Part shown: positions 18,217-27,654 of the stretch, piece by piece | How the letters are laid out: each line of letters starts with the position of its first letter | Numbering within the stretch: the stretch's first letter is position 1 | Program-made: the position numbers and the translations under genes | Assembly (NCBI RefSeq): GCF_026250525.1 | Contig: NZ_CP111043.1 | Span: forward strand, 1,225,421 to 1,289,420 | DNA length: 64,000 nucleotides | From: Chondrinema litorale | GTDB lineage: Bacteria; Bacteroidota; Bacteroidia; Cytophagales; Flammeovirgaceae | Direction of reading: 5' to 3' | The notes under the pieces: generated by a model | Databases searched by the model: none | The model's input: the letters and a program-made list of their open reading frames with translations, nothing else | What the model was told of the DNA's origin: nothing

Positions 18217-19029
18217 CTAGTCTTCCGCAAAGTTGAAGGGATACTTAAGTCCTGAGTAATCTACTAGCTCAACCCTAACCGAAGCAATAAACATCTTGGC
18301 TTTTACTTCAAGCGGCACTCTATTTCTATCATCAGACACCCAGAATGTAATAGCATCTCCACCATCAAAAAGTTTGTTGTCTGGCATAATTGGAGACAAA
18401 GCAAAAGTATGTATTTTACCAACTTTGGTTTTTAATACTTCTTTCCCCAGATACTTCACACTAAAATCATAGACAGTATCTTCATATACCGCATTCATAT
18501 TAATGATGTCGCCAGGGTTTTTATTATCAAAATCGATGGTTCTAAGGTAGTAATAACCACTGATCATGTCTTGAGGATAATCCTTCAACTTAAACTCTTT
18601 CACCTTTACCTTACCCTTCTTATCTTGTTTGAGCTTTCCTTTTTTATTTTTATGATCGAATAATGTCGTTTCTTTTAATTTGTAGCTTTTACCCTCATTA
18701 ATATCTCTAAAGAATTTCTGAGAAGTAATGGCTCCAGTATCTATATAAGAGCGCCACAAATCTTCTACTTGATAAAACCAAGAGGCCATACCAGTAGTTT
18801 TTCCGTGTACATCAACTTTATAACAATCTCGGCCATTTACCTTATGGATGTCTTCGTCAAGAGTAATTACTCCCTCGCCTCCATTAAAGCCAAGATAATG
18901 CGCTTCATATACAAAGCGCTCCCCACGGGCAAAGCTGTTATTCTTTATTTGTCTGTATTGGTGCCCGTCTTTTACAATAAATGAGCTGCTTAATAATACA
19001 GCTACTATATAAAATATATATTTCCTCAT
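18217..19029 (-). CDS. DUF3108 domain exported protein
   Basis: 270 residues with an N-terminal hydrophobic signal (YIFYIVAVLLSSSFIV). The DUF3108 pattern is present: GERFVYEAHYLGFNGGEGVI, then MASWFYQVEDLWRSYID, KSYKLKETTLFDH and late TFWVSDDRNRVPLEVKAKMFIASVR. DUF3108 proteins are periplasmic beta-rich proteins of unknown function, related in fold to outer-membrane lipoprotein carriers. Monocistronic with its own terminator. Confidence 0.85.
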   Translation of the reverse strand: MRKYIFYIVAVLLSSSFIVKDGHQYRQIKNNSFARGERFVYEAHYLGFNGGEGVITLDEDIHKVNGRDCYKVDVHGKTTGMASWFYQVEDLWRSYIDTGAITSQKFFRDINEGKSYKLKETTLFDHKNKKGKLKQDKKGKVKVKEFKLKDYPQDMISGYYYLRTIDFDNKNPGDIINMNAVYEDTVYDFSVKYLGKEVLKTKVGKIHTFALSPIMPDNKLFDGGDAITFWVSDDRNRVPLEVKAKMFIASVRVELVDYSGLKYPFNFAED

Positions 19030-19262
19030 AGCTTCAGGTTTATGTCTTAAATCTGAAAAAAAACTAGGCTATTTCAAATTCATACTATTAAACGATAAGC
19101 CCCTTATTTAAGTTTTTTCAGGATAATTTGCAAAGATAAACTCACTACAATCTTCAAAACTGAAGAGAACAATTAGAATTGCGGTATAATTTATTTTTTT
19201 TATTCAATCCTAATCTTTCACCTTTGCACTTATATTTTCAACCTAAATAAAAGACAATAACC

Positions 19263-20033
19263 ATGACTGATAGTCACGCCCATATATACTCAGACAAATT
19301 TAAACAGGATGTTGACAAAATTCTTGAAAAAGCTTTTGAACAAAATGTGAATAAAATTTACATGCCTAACATAGATCACCAATCTATAGACGGTATGCTT
19401 GAGCTTGAAGAGAAATATAAAGGCAAATGTTTTAGTATGATGGGACTACACCCATGCTCTGTGGATAAGCATTTCGAAAAAGAACTTTATATAGTAGAAG
19501 AATGGCTAAACAAACGCCATTTTACAGCCGTAGGCGAAATGGGGATCGACTTATATTGGGATAAAACGCATTTTGAGCAGCAAAAAGAAGCTTTTAGAAT
19601 ACAAACCGAATGGGCTAAAAAATTCAAATTACCCATAGTAATTCACATTCGCGAAGCGATGCAAGAAACCCTTGAGCTGTTGGAAAATGTATATGAAGAA
19701 GGGCTTACAGGCGTAGTACACTGCTTCACTGGTAACCTAGAAGATGCCGAAAGAGTTATAAAACTCGGTTTTAAATTGGGCATTGGTGGTGTTGCAACCT
19801 TTAAAAACGGCGGTTTGGATAAAGTGCTGCCGCATATTGGTTTAGAGCATTTGCTTTTAGAAACCGACAGTCCTTACCTTGCCCCTAAACCACATAGAGG
19901 AAAAAGAAACGAGCCTTCTTATATTCCGATTATTGCACAGCGAATTGCCGAGTTAAAAGATGTAGATGTGGCTGAAGTTGAAAAAGTAACTGATGAAAAT
20001 GCAGCCGCACTTTTTGTGACTGAGCCTATATAA
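19263..20033 (+). CDS. TatD-family metal-dependent deoxyribonuclease
   Basis: 256-residue TIM-barrel hydrolase. MTDSHAHIYSD holds the HxH metal ligands (H5, H7). Others are MGLHPCSVD, AVGEMGID (conserved Glu), LPIVIHIRE, GVVHCFTGN and LLLETDSPYLAP (terminal Asp). TatD enzymes are 3'-5' exonucleases in DNA repair and quality control. Followed 100 bp later by fabI on the same strand, which appears to have its own promoter. Confidence 0.93.
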   Translation: MTDSHAHIYSDKFKQDVDKILEKAFEQNVNKIYMPNIDHQSIDGMLELEEKYKGKCFSMMGLHPCSVDKHFEKELYIVEEWLNKRHFTAVGEMGIDLYWDKTHFEQQKEAFRIQTEWAKKFKLPIVIHIREAMQETLELLENVYEEGLTGVVHCFTGNLEDAERVIKLGFKLGIGGVATFKNGGLDKVLPHIGLEHLLLETDSPYLAPKPHRGKRNEPSYIPIIAQRIAELKDVDVAEVEKVTDENAAALFVTEPI

Positions 20034-20065
20034 AGCAATAAATAGCAATCTATCTCCCATGCATA

Positions 20066-20097
20066 ATTTTTTATTGTTACAAGAAAATCTAATTTTG
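20066..20097 (+). promoter_or_regulatory. Probable fabI promoter
   Basis: TAATTTTG at 20090-20097 is a perfect TAnnTTTG -7 box, 36 bp before the fabI ATG. The -33 element is not clear: a T-rich run lies at ~20067-20072, and TTG at 20074-20076 gives only a 13-bp spacer. Confidence 0.4.
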
Positions 20098-20133
20098 TAA
20101 GATTGCATATTAGAACTTAAAAACTGAGGATAA

Positions 20134-20946
20134 ATGGCATACAATTTATTAAAAGGAAAAAGAGGCATAATTACTGGTGCTCTGGATGAAAACTCAATTG
20201 CCTGGAAAGTAGCTCTAAAAGCGAAAGAAGAAGGCGCTTCATTTACACTTACCAATGCACCTATTGCTTTGAGAATGGGAAAAATTAATGAGTTGGCAGC
20301 AGCTTGCGATACTGTAGTAATTCCCGCAGATGCTACTTCTACCGAAGACATTGAAAAACTATACACCGAATCAATAGAAAAATTAGGTGGAAAAATCGAT
20401 TTTGTTCTTCACTCAATCGGTATGAGCCCTAACGTACGTAAATCAAAAGAATACGGCGATCTTAACTACGATTGGTTTCTTAAAAGTATAGACATCTCTG
20501 CACTTTCTTTTCATAAATTAATGCAGGTAGGCGAAAAAACAGATTCACTTAATGATGGTGGTTCTATTTTGGGGCTATCTTATATTGCTGCTCAGCGTAC
20601 TTTTTCTCACTACAGCGATATGGCTCAAGCTAAAGCTGTATTAGAATCTATTGCCAGAAGCTACGGTGAAAGATTAGGAAAATCTAAAAAAATAAGAGTA
20701 AACACTATTTCTCAATCTCCTACAGTAACTACTGCTGGTAAAGGTATCGATGGGTTCCAAGAGTTTATGGACTTTGCAGAAATGCTATCTCCATTAGGTA
20801 ATGCTTCTGCAGAAGAATGTGCCGATTACATCATCACACTTTTCTCTGACCTTACAAGAAAGGTTACTATGCAAAACCTTTTCCACGATGGCGGATTCTC
20901 TTCTACTGGTTTCTCAGAAGACCTAATTGCAAAATTGAAGAAGTAA
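20134..20946 (+). CDS. fabI: Enoyl-[acyl-carrier-protein] reductase FabI
   Basis: 270 residues, the NADH-dependent last step of each type-II fatty-acid elongation cycle. FabI-specific marks: the atypical cofactor motif GIITGALDENSIAWKVA (instead of GxxxGxG), HSIGMSP (~93), LSYIAAQRT (Y150) and the catalytic pair Y160...K167 in HYSDMAQAK. The Ser/Thr-rich TVTTAGKGIDGF loop covers the substrate. Length and motifs match Bacteroidota FabI. A strong terminator follows. Confidence 0.95.
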   Translation: MAYNLLKGKRGIITGALDENSIAWKVALKAKEEGASFTLTNAPIALRMGKINELAAACDTVVIPADATSTEDIEKLYTESIEKLGGKIDFVLHSIGMSPNVRKSKEYGDLNYDWFLKSIDISALSFHKLMQVGEKTDSLNDGGSILGLSYIAAQRTFSHYSDMAQAKAVLESIARSYGERLGKSKKIRVNTISQSPTVTTAGKGIDGFQEFMDFAEMLSPLGNASAEECADYIITLFSDLTRKVTMQNLFHDGGFSSTGFSEDLIAKLKK

Positions 20947-20963
20947 TTAGAAAATATATTTAC

Positions 20964-21003
20964 AAAAAAACTCCTTTGAGCTTAAGCTTAAAGGAGTTTT
21001 TTT
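20964..21003. terminator. Bidirectional terminator after fabI
   Basis: Stem ACTCCTTT(G)AGC with GCT(T)AAAGGAGT and loop TTAA (one G-T wobble), flanked by seven A on the left and seven T on the right. It serves fabI and the convergent gene at 21026. Confidence 0.88.
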
Positions 21004-21025
21004 ATCTATAAATTTTCCATTGTCA

Positions 21026-21724
21026 TTATTTAAATCGTTTACCAATACCCACTCTTATTAGTCCTGAAGGATCCTCCATTTGTCTATAACCAAAGAGTAA
21101 GTTATACTTGGCATCTGCCGAGAACACAAAATCTCTTGCCATTTCTCGCTCAATCCCAAAACCTACTGTCCATCCTAAACTCGAATAATACCCTAAATGA
21201 TAAGTGGTTTCATATTCATAAACCTTATTGTCACTATGCATATAAGAAAAATTACCCAAACCAAAACTAACTGTTTCAGTGTGATTATGCATCAGCCCTA
21301 ATATTGCATGTATTCCATTACCCAAAATCTTAATAGGTGCTTGGTACTTGAGGTACAATTGTCCGTATGTTACAGAACGTCTATTAAATCCATACAAAAG
21401 GGCATCATCTGCTTGCATGCCTATTATCTGCTCATCTATCGCCTCAGGCACCCCAACTCCATCTAGTATTCTGCCTGGATAAGTATTAAATTCTTCAGGA
21501 AAATTATTGTACTTACCTACACCAGCATTCAATCCTAAAAAGAAACCATGCTTAAGTGCTCGCTCATAATAGACTTCTACATTTGGGCCTATTTCTCTGT
21601 AAAGAGAGACATCTATAATACCTGCTTTAATACCGAATATATTCGGCTTTTCTTCTGCATTTTCTTGTGCTAGTAAATTATATGAAATCAAAATCATCAA
21701 TACAGCTGATAAGAATACTTTCAT
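21026..21724 (-). CDS. Exported protein, possible outer-membrane beta-barrel
   Basis: About 232 residues if begun at the ATG at 21724, which gives a normal signal peptide (MKVFLSAVLMILISYNLLAQ). The longer frame to 21790 adds 22 residues that look non-coding. The mature part has alternating aromatic strands (VEVYYERALKHGFFLGLNAG, YLKYQAPIKILGNGIHAILG, FGIEREMARDFVFSADAKY) and ends in a short strand with terminal RFK. That suggests a small porin-like barrel. No family recognised. Confidence 0.65.
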   Translation of the reverse strand: MKVFLSAVLMILISYNLLAQENAEEKPNIFGIKAGIIDVSLYREIGPNVEVYYERALKHGFFLGLNAGVGKYNNFPEEFNTYPGRILDGVGVPEAIDEQIIGMQADDALLYGFNRRSVTYGQLYLKYQAPIKILGNGIHAILGLMHNHTETVSFGLGNFSYMHSDNKVYEYETTYHLGYYSSLGWTVGFGIEREMARDFVFSADAKYNLLFGYRQMEDPSGLIRVGIGKRFK

Positions 21725-21995
21725 TTTTTTGTGATAGATTGTTGAAGTTAGAATAGCAATAAATACCTTATTTAAGGTAACCGTAAACATAATGCATATT
21801 TATAGACACACAAATAAATACCAATAATTAATTAATTTAACTCTAGCAGAAACAGACATTTTCCCCTACCCAGAGCTTATTCTTTCAATTTCATTAGTAC
21901 TTCATAAGGAGGAGTAGAAAAATGCGTTTACTGAGTATTATATCACACTCAAAAAATATTTTTTGTATCGCATTTTTTACAACCAATAATCAGCC

Positions 21996-24197
21996 ATGTC
22001 TTTAATAAAATGCTTTCTGCTTATTCTTGGATTATTTTTAAGTGTGAGTACTAGTTTTGCTCAAACCTTCAATACTACCAACCTATATCCCGAAAAACTC
22101 AACATACAGGCAAAAGTACACTACATTAGTGATGGCACTGAGCATCTGTCTTTTAATGAAATAAAAGCTATACCACCCACAAAATGGACTAAGTTACCGA
22201 ATGGCGATATTCTTAACATGGGCTATACAAAAGATATAACATGGATTAGAATAGATATAAAAAATACAAATCCTGAAACAAACAATTGGCTCTTCCACAT
22301 TAATTATACTTTACTAGATTCTTTAGATGCTTACCTGCAAAAACCTGATAGAACTTGGAAAGAAATACACACAGGCAGAGGCTTACCTTTTGATTCACGT
22401 GGAGAAATAAAAAGTCATCAATTTGCATTTAGACTGAATTTACCTGATAGCAATACTTATAGTTGCTTTTTTAAAGTACACACGAAAGGCCCACTTATTT
22501 TTCCAATTACTGTAAAGCAAGAAACAGCTTTTCAGCAAAGCATGATGGATAGCCACCTTTATTATGGCATCTATTGTGGCGCATTGGTAATCATGATCTT
22601 TTACAACCTCTTTGTGTTTATCACACTCAGAGATTCAAACTACCTCTACTACCTGCTTTCCATTATCTGTACAGTAGGTATTTTTATGACGGTTGCCGGC
22701 TTTAGTTTCAAATACCTATTTCCTGAATCGGTTTGGTGGAATATGTATTTCACTAGAATCTTTATGGGACTTGTGGTAATGGCAACAGGTAGCTTTGCTC
22801 TTAACTTTCTGGAAATAAAAAAATACATTCCTTGGACAGGCTACCTACTAAAAGGAATAATGATAGCCTCCATAATTGCAATTATTCTGGTAGTAACCGA
22901 CATAAGACCATCTGCAACCAACTCGGTAGTTTCACTACAAACTATCTCTCTGCTTATAACAGGTATACTAGCATGGAGAAAGGGAAACCGCTATGCGAGA
23001 TTCTATGTATTTGCGTGGACTTTCTATTTGCTAGGTGGTTCTCTCATCACTTTACGAAATGCAGGCATATTACCAGTAAACTTATTTACCACACATGGAG
23101 CAGAAATAGGTTCTGCTATGGAAGTAATGTTGCTATCTCTGGCATTGAGCGACCGTTACAGAATTATTAAGCAAGAAAAAGAAGCACTACAAGAAAAGAA
23201 CCTACGCATACAGCAAAAACACAATGAAGAACTAGAAAAAAAGGTACAAGAAAGAACCATTAAACTTTCAGAAGCAAACGAAGAGCTCAACCAGATAAAT
23301 GAAGAACTGAACACCACATTAGAAACTGTACAAGCTCAAAAGGAACAAATTTCTGCACAACACGACAATATAAGAAAACAAGCTCTCCAACTAGAAGAAG
23401 CCTACAGCAGTATACAAAGCAGTATCAACTATGCCAAGCGCATACAAGAAGCCAAACTTCCACAACTCAATAACATCAAAAAAGCATTTCCGAACTCTTT
23501 TGTGTTTTTCAGGCCAAGAGACCATGTAAGCGGCGACTTTTATTGGTTTGCAGAAGTAAAAGGCAAAAAACTAATTGCAGCCGTCGATTGTACTGGGCAC
23601 GGTGTACCCGGTGCTTTTATGAGTATGATTGGCAGCGAGTTATTAAACGAAGTAGTAAAACAGCGCAAAATTCTTCAAGCAGATTTAATTCTAAATCACT
23701 TGCATTTGGGCATTAGCCAAACTTTAAGACAAAAAGAAACTGCAAACCGCGATGGTATGGACATGGCTATTTGTATTTGGGATGAAGAAAACAATACGCT
23801 ACAATATGCCGGAGCCAAAAACCCCATGGTCTATATGAATGAAGGTGAAATGCATGAAATTAAAGGAGACAAAATGCCTATTGGCGGAATGCAGAACGAA
23901 GAAAATTGCCTATTCACCCTCCACGAAATTAAAATAGATAAACCTTGCCACATCTATATTTACTCAGATGGTTTTCAAGATCAGTTTGGAGGAGATGAAG
24001 GTAGGAAGTTCATGAGCAAACGCTTTAAACAATTGCTATTTAAAAATCATGAACTCCCTATGGAAGACCAACACCAAATACTGTCGCACACTTTTGAGCA
24101 ATGGCTCGAAAATGAAAATCACAACGAACTTCAAATAGACGATGTATTGGTTATTGGCTTTCAGGTTGAGCCGGTTAAGGTTTTGCACAACTCTTAG
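21996..24197 (+). CDS. 7TMR-DISM receptor with SpoIIE/PP2C phosphatase output
   Basis: 733 residues. A signal peptide (ending FAQ) is followed by an extracytoplasmic 7TMR-DISMED2 beta-sandwich (~30-180), then seven membrane helices (~185-385). A coiled coil rich in Glu/Gln (~395-480) leads to a SpoIIE-type PP2C domain (~490-730) with FRPRDHVSGDFYW, AAVDCTGHGVPGAFMS and IYSDGFQDQFGG metal-aspartate motifs. Probably controls an anti-sigma/anti-anti-sigma partner switch in response to an external ligand. No switch genes are adjacent. Confidence 0.92.
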   Translation: MSLIKCFLLILGLFLSVSTSFAQTFNTTNLYPEKLNIQAKVHYISDGTEHLSFNEIKAIPPTKWTKLPNGDILNMGYTKDITWIRIDIKNTNPETNNWLFHINYTLLDSLDAYLQKPDRTWKEIHTGRGLPFDSRGEIKSHQFAFRLNLPDSNTYSCFFKVHTKGPLIFPITVKQETAFQQSMMDSHLYYGIYCGALVIMIFYNLFVFITLRDSNYLYYLLSIICTVGIFMTVAGFSFKYLFPESVWWNMYFTRIFMGLVVMATGSFALNFLEIKKYIPWTGYLLKGIMIASIIAIILVVTDIRPSATNSVVSLQTISLLITGILAWRKGNRYARFYVFAWTFYLLGGSLITLRNAGILPVNLFTTHGAEIGSAMEVMLLSLALSDRYRIIKQEKEALQEKNLRIQQKHNEELEKKVQERTIKLSEANEELNQINEELNTTLETVQAQKEQISAQHDNIRKQALQLEEAYSSIQSSINYAKRIQEAKLPQLNNIKKAFPNSFVFFRPRDHVSGDFYWFAEVKGKKLIAAVDCTGHGVPGAFMSMIGSELLNEVVKQRKILQADLILNHLHLGISQTLRQKETANRDGMDMAICIWDEENNTLQYAGAKNPMVYMNEGEMHEIKGDKMPIGGMQNEENCLFTLHEIKIDKPCHIYIYSDGFQDQFGGDEGRKFMSKRFKQLLFKNHELPMEDQHQILSHTFEQWLENENHNELQIDDVLVIGFQVEPVKVLHNS

Positions 24198-24210
24198 TAA
24201 TCACAAAATA

Positions 24211-24762
24211 CTATTGTGCTGCTCCTTCTGCCTCTACTTCAATAGAAACAGTTAAATCATCAGAAAGGGTTAGGCTATTACCACCTACACCAAAATCTTG
24301 ACGGTTTATTTCAAAACTTCCTTTTATTGAATACATATTTCCGCTTACATCTACAGTAAAAGGAATGGTAACTTCTTTGGTTTGATCTTTTATTGTAAGA
24401 TCGAACTTACCTTCGTAACTACCTTCACCAGTAGATTTAATAGAAGTAGATTTCATTGAGATGCGTGGGTACTTTTCTACATCAAAATAATCATCTTTCT
24501 TTAAATGTTTATCTCTCATACCAATGCCTGTATCGATGGTAGATACATCTACACTTGCTTCCAATGTACTTGATTCAGGACTTTGCGGATCAAATTTGAT
24601 ATCGCCTTTAAAGCCACCTAAAGAACCATCTACGCCTATACCTGCATTTCTAATTTTAAAGGTAACTTGTGCTTGGGTTACCTCTTGTGCATATACACCA
24701 ACAGAAGTAAAAGCGATAAACAGACAAGCAGTAAATAACTGTGTTAAAAAAGTTTTTTTCAT
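24211..24762 (-). CDS. YceI-family periplasmic lipid-binding-like protein
   Basis: 183 residues with a cleavable signal (to VYAQ) and a YceI lipocalin-like barrel: VTFKIRNAGIGVDGSLGGFKGDIKFD, STIDTGIGMRDKHLKKDDYFDVEKYPRISMKS, then FEINRQDFGVGG. YceI proteins bind isoprenoid chains or amphiphiles; the exact role here is unknown. It is convergent with the 7TMR gene, 13 bp away. Confidence 0.92.
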   Translation of the reverse strand: MKKTFLTQLFTACLFIAFTSVGVYAQEVTQAQVTFKIRNAGIGVDGSLGGFKGDIKFDPQSPESSTLEASVDVSTIDTGIGMRDKHLKKDDYFDVEKYPRISMKSTSIKSTGEGSYEGKFDLTIKDQTKEVTIPFTVDVSGNMYSIKGSFEINRQDFGVGGNSLTLSDDLTVSIEVEAEGAAQ

Positions 24763-24926
24763 GTTTCAATTAAATTTGTAGAGATTTTAAATTCTTCGCA
24801 ATACTTACGAAGCACTCCATTCCAATACCTTTTATTTCAGGTAAAGTTTCATTCTTAATTTAAAAACACACAGATTTAGACGAATGTTTACTTGATGTAT
24901 ACCTAACTTAATAAATTTTACTGCTT

Positions 24927-25235
24927 ATGAAAATGTACATTCTTGTAAAGCGCAACGTACCTGACAGGCTTGTTCCTGTAATTTGTGCACATGCTTCACT
25001 GGCTTGCTTTAAAAAATTTGAACAAGACGAAGACATGCAAAAATGGATGAATCAGGTATTTAAAAAAGTGGTTTGTGCGGTAAATGATAAGGAATTTGAA
25101 AACGCCAAAAAAGAAGATAAACACGTTTTACTCACCGAATCTGCACTAGATAACCAAGAAGTATGTCTGGCTTTTTGCCCCAGAGAAGAGTACTCCAAAC
25201 AATTCCGCTTCTTTAAAATGTGGACCCCCTCCTAA
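24927..25235 (+). CDS. PTH2-like small protein
   Basis: 102 residues. The order KMYILVKRNVPDRLVPVICAHASLACFKKF, KVVCAVNDKEFENAKKED, LLTESALDNQEVCLAFCPREE resembles the peptidyl-tRNA hydrolase 2 fold (N-terminal strand, C/SHA helix, VxVNDEEEL strand-helix). The PTH2 lysine and the GxT end are altered, so hydrolase activity is doubtful. Family assignment is by shape and needs a profile search. A transposon-like/structured intergenic element lies just downstream. Confidence 0.6.
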   Translation: MKMYILVKRNVPDRLVPVICAHASLACFKKFEQDEDMQKWMNQVFKKVVCAVNDKEFENAKKEDKHVLLTESALDNQEVCLAFCPREEYSKQFRFFKMWTPS

Positions 25236-25278
25236 AGATTAGGATAAAGAAAAATGTTATTTTTAAAAGTGGTGGCTT

Positions 25279-25369
25279 GAAAATCTGGCGGGGAGGTGCG
25301 TTGGGTTGAGTGGAGAAGCTTAAGATTTTCTTGATTTTTTGGTTCGTTTTTCATCAAGGAAAAATGAAC
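25279..25369 (+). repeat. Structured intergenic element, copy C (degenerate)
   Basis: An 8-bp stem (25279-25286 with 25323-25330) encloses a G-rich segment. It abuts CTTGAT (25330-25335) and a 10-bp hairpin (25342-25351 with 25360-25369, one G-T), whose loop carries ATCAAG (25353-25358), complementary to CTTGAT. This is the same geometry as copies A (30768-30920) and B (39346-39495), but without their GC-rich core. Confidence 0.55.
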
Positions 25370-25443
25370 AAGCTATAGTTAAAATTGTATCGATTAAAAT
25401 AAAATACTTCTTATACGCCAATTAACTTTTTAAACATAAAACT

Positions 25444-25791
25444 TTGACAACCCTATACATCATGGCTGCTATCTACATACTGGCAGGCATCAATCACTTT
25501 ATAAACCCGGGCATGTATTTAAGAATTACGCCCAAGTGGGTTCCCATGCCCGACAAAGCCAACCTATTTGTGGGAGTGGTAGAAATACTATTGGGAGCCT
25601 TGTTATTATTCCCTGCGTATAGAGCTTTAGCAGCTTGGGGTATTATCGCTTTGCTCATCGCCATTTTCCCTGCAAATATTTACCATTTCCAAAAAGCGCA
25701 AAAGAAAGGCAAAGCCATAGTAACAATAATTACTTTAATTCGACTGCCTTTACAGGGATTATTAATTTACTGGGCTTATATTTATACCTAA
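25444..25791 (+). CDS. DoxX-like small integral membrane protein
   Basis: 115 residues with four membrane helices and the DoxX-type N-terminus AAIYILAGINHFINPGMYLRITPKW. The family is often linked to redox or thiosulfate metabolism but is mostly uncharacterised. Two starts are possible: TTG at 25444, or ATG at 25462, which removes six residues. No in-frame ATG exists further upstream because TAA is at 25423. Followed 28 bp later by the DUF1080 gene. Confidence 0.8.
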   Translation: MTTLYIMAAIYILAGINHFINPGMYLRITPKWVPMPDKANLFVGVVEILLGALLLFPAYRALAAWGIIALLIAIFPANIYHFQKAQKKGKAIVTIITLIRLPLQGLLIYWAYIYT

Positions 25792-25819
25792 ACCCTATTA
25801 TTTTTATAAAACTAAGAAA

Positions 25820-26626
25820 ATGAAAAAAACACTGGCAAACACGCTATCTCAAACTACCCTATTTTTATCTTTTATTATCACACTTTTCTTCTCGCAAACC
25901 AGTACAGCACAAAGTGATTCCGACACAGGAGTTGGTGTAAAAGCACCTAAAAAAGCCGAAGTTATTTTTGATGGAAGCCGTAAAATGCTCGATAAAAAAT
26001 GGACTTACTGGGAAGGACCTAGACTCTCAGCTTCGCTTCCTATTAAATGGGAAATTGTAGACGATCCTGTAGATGGAGGTACTGCTGTAAACACAAATGA
26101 TCCTGCTTCTGCTGGTGGTTTGTATGGTGCAGCCGATATTGTTACTAAAAAGAAATACCGCGATTTTAGGCTACATGTAGAGTTTTTGATAGAAAAAAAG
26201 GGAGGTAACAGCGGCGTTTATCTGCAAAACCGCTACGAAATTCAGGTATTAGATGGCGACAAAACTGAACATGGTATGGGTGCTGTAATTAACGAAAGCC
26301 CTTCTCCGTATGCATCTTACAATGGTGTAGGCAAATGGAATGCTTACGATATAGTTTTTAGAGCTGCCCGCTTCGATGCAAATGGCAAACTCGTAGAACA
26401 ACCTATGGTAACTATGTATTTTAATGGTGAGAAAGCACATACCAACCAAAAAATTTCACAAGTGTGGGGCGGCCCTAACTCTGGATTAGATGGTGGCAAC
26501 GATGGCGGCAAAGGTATTACCGACAGACCCGGCGGCATTAAACTACAAGCCGAAGGACACGATGTACTTTACCGAAATATCTGGATAAAAGAACTCGATC
26601 TAAAAGAAGCTGATACTGATTTTTAG
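25820..26626 (+). CDS. DUF1080 (3-keto-disaccharide hydrolase-type) exported protein
   Basis: 268 residues. Signal peptide to STAQ, then a concanavalin-like beta-sandwich: KAEVIFDGSRKML, YRDFRLHVEFLIEKKGGNSGVYLQNRYEIQVLD (the hallmark 'NSG(V/I)' segment), WNAYDIVFRAARFD and GGIKLQAEGHDVLYRNIWIKEL. DUF1080 proteins of this kind bind or cleave glycans and 3-keto-glycosides; the catalytic residue is not assigned here. Periplasmic or surface exposed. Possibly co-transcribed with the DoxX gene. Confidence 0.88.
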   Translation: MKKTLANTLSQTTLFLSFIITLFFSQTSTAQSDSDTGVGVKAPKKAEVIFDGSRKMLDKKWTYWEGPRLSASLPIKWEIVDDPVDGGTAVNTNDPASAGGLYGAADIVTKKKYRDFRLHVEFLIEKKGGNSGVYLQNRYEIQVLDGDKTEHGMGAVINESPSPYASYNGVGKWNAYDIVFRAARFDANGKLVEQPMVTMYFNGEKAHTNQKISQVWGGPNSGLDGGNDGGKGITDRPGGIKLQAEGHDVLYRNIWIKELDLKEADTDF

Positions 26627-26774
26627 AGAATTTACTTTAGAGATATTCGAGACTTGTTGTTAACTTCTATGGAGAATAGCAACAAGTTTTTTTGTAACCG
26701 GTAGTAGCTACAAGCGTAGTAATAAGTACGCTTAGATAAATAATAAACTTAATTTCCTGAAGAACATCATCCCT

Positions 26775-27542
26775 ATGCTTACCTCTCTCGTTTTTGCATT
26801 TCCATGGCTCATCTGGTTTTCTATGTTCGGTACTTTGGTGAATGACTCTTTTAAGAAAGAGCAGAAGCGATACCCAAGAGTAAGAACTGCTTATGCGGAG
26901 CAAGAACAAAGAATGTTAGAAGTACTGGCAACAAAGTCTGTACGAGCAGAAGAGTTAGAGATTTATATCAGAGCTTTTAAAGCCGATAAAAAATTAGAAT
27001 TGTGGGGCAAAAACCGAACAGATACAAGCTTTAAATTATTAAAAGTATTTGAAGTTTGCCAAACCTCTGGCAAGTTGGGGCCTAAACGCATGCAAGGCGA
27101 TTTACAAATCCCTGAAGGCTTTTACCACATCGATCGATTTAATCCTTATAGTACATTTTATCTTTCACTGGGCATTAACTACCCCAACCAATCCGACAGA
27201 ATACTTGGTAGACAAGGCAATTTGGGAGGAGATATTTTTATTCATGGCTCATGCGTAACTATTGGCTGTTTGCCTATTCAAGATGACCCAATAAAAGCTT
27301 TGTATCTGTATTGCATAGAGGCCAAAAACAATGGGCAACAAAACATACCTGTTACCATTTTCCCAACTGAGCTTACTACAGAAAACTATAATGCTCTTAA
27401 AGAACAGTTTGCCTCAGAAACAGCAAACCTAGCATTATGGGAAGCCCTCAAAAAAGACTACGATTTGTTTAATCAAAGTCAGCAACTTTCTAATATCACT
27501 TTTCTATCGGATGGCAAGCATCGCGTATGTACAGATAACTAA
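26775..27542 (+). CDS. L,D-transpeptidase (YkuD-domain) family protein
   Basis: 255 residues: a short N-terminal membrane/signal segment (LTSLVFAFPWLIWFSMFG), a charged linker, and a YkuD domain with the catalytic pattern IFIHGSCVTIGCLPI (HGS...GC: histidine and nucleophilic cysteine ~160-170). Preceding PEGFYHIDRFNP is also typical of ErfK/YafK-like members. Probably modifies peptidoglycan or anchors proteins to it. No operon partner; umuD starts 161 bp later. Confidence 0.88.
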   Translation: MLTSLVFAFPWLIWFSMFGTLVNDSFKKEQKRYPRVRTAYAEQEQRMLEVLATKSVRAEELEIYIRAFKADKKLELWGKNRTDTSFKLLKVFEVCQTSGKLGPKRMQGDLQIPEGFYHIDRFNPYSTFYLSLGINYPNQSDRILGRQGNLGGDIFIHGSCVTIGCLPIQDDPIKALYLYCIEAKNNGQQNIPVTIFPTELTTENYNALKEQFASETANLALWEALKKDYDLFNQSQQLSNITFLSDGKHRVCTDN

Positions 27543-27654
27543 GATATTCACTCAACTTATTGGAAATTCTCTTTCTAAACCTTCTTTTTCTCATTTATCG
27601 AAATAAATACTCGCTTGGTCTAAAGCTGAGTACGATGTAAGGAAATTTTACATT

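Noticed and set aside
21725..21790. 22-codon N-terminal extension of the 21026 protein
   Set aside because: The ATG at 21724 gives a standard signal peptide; the extension is unlike a secreted protein start.
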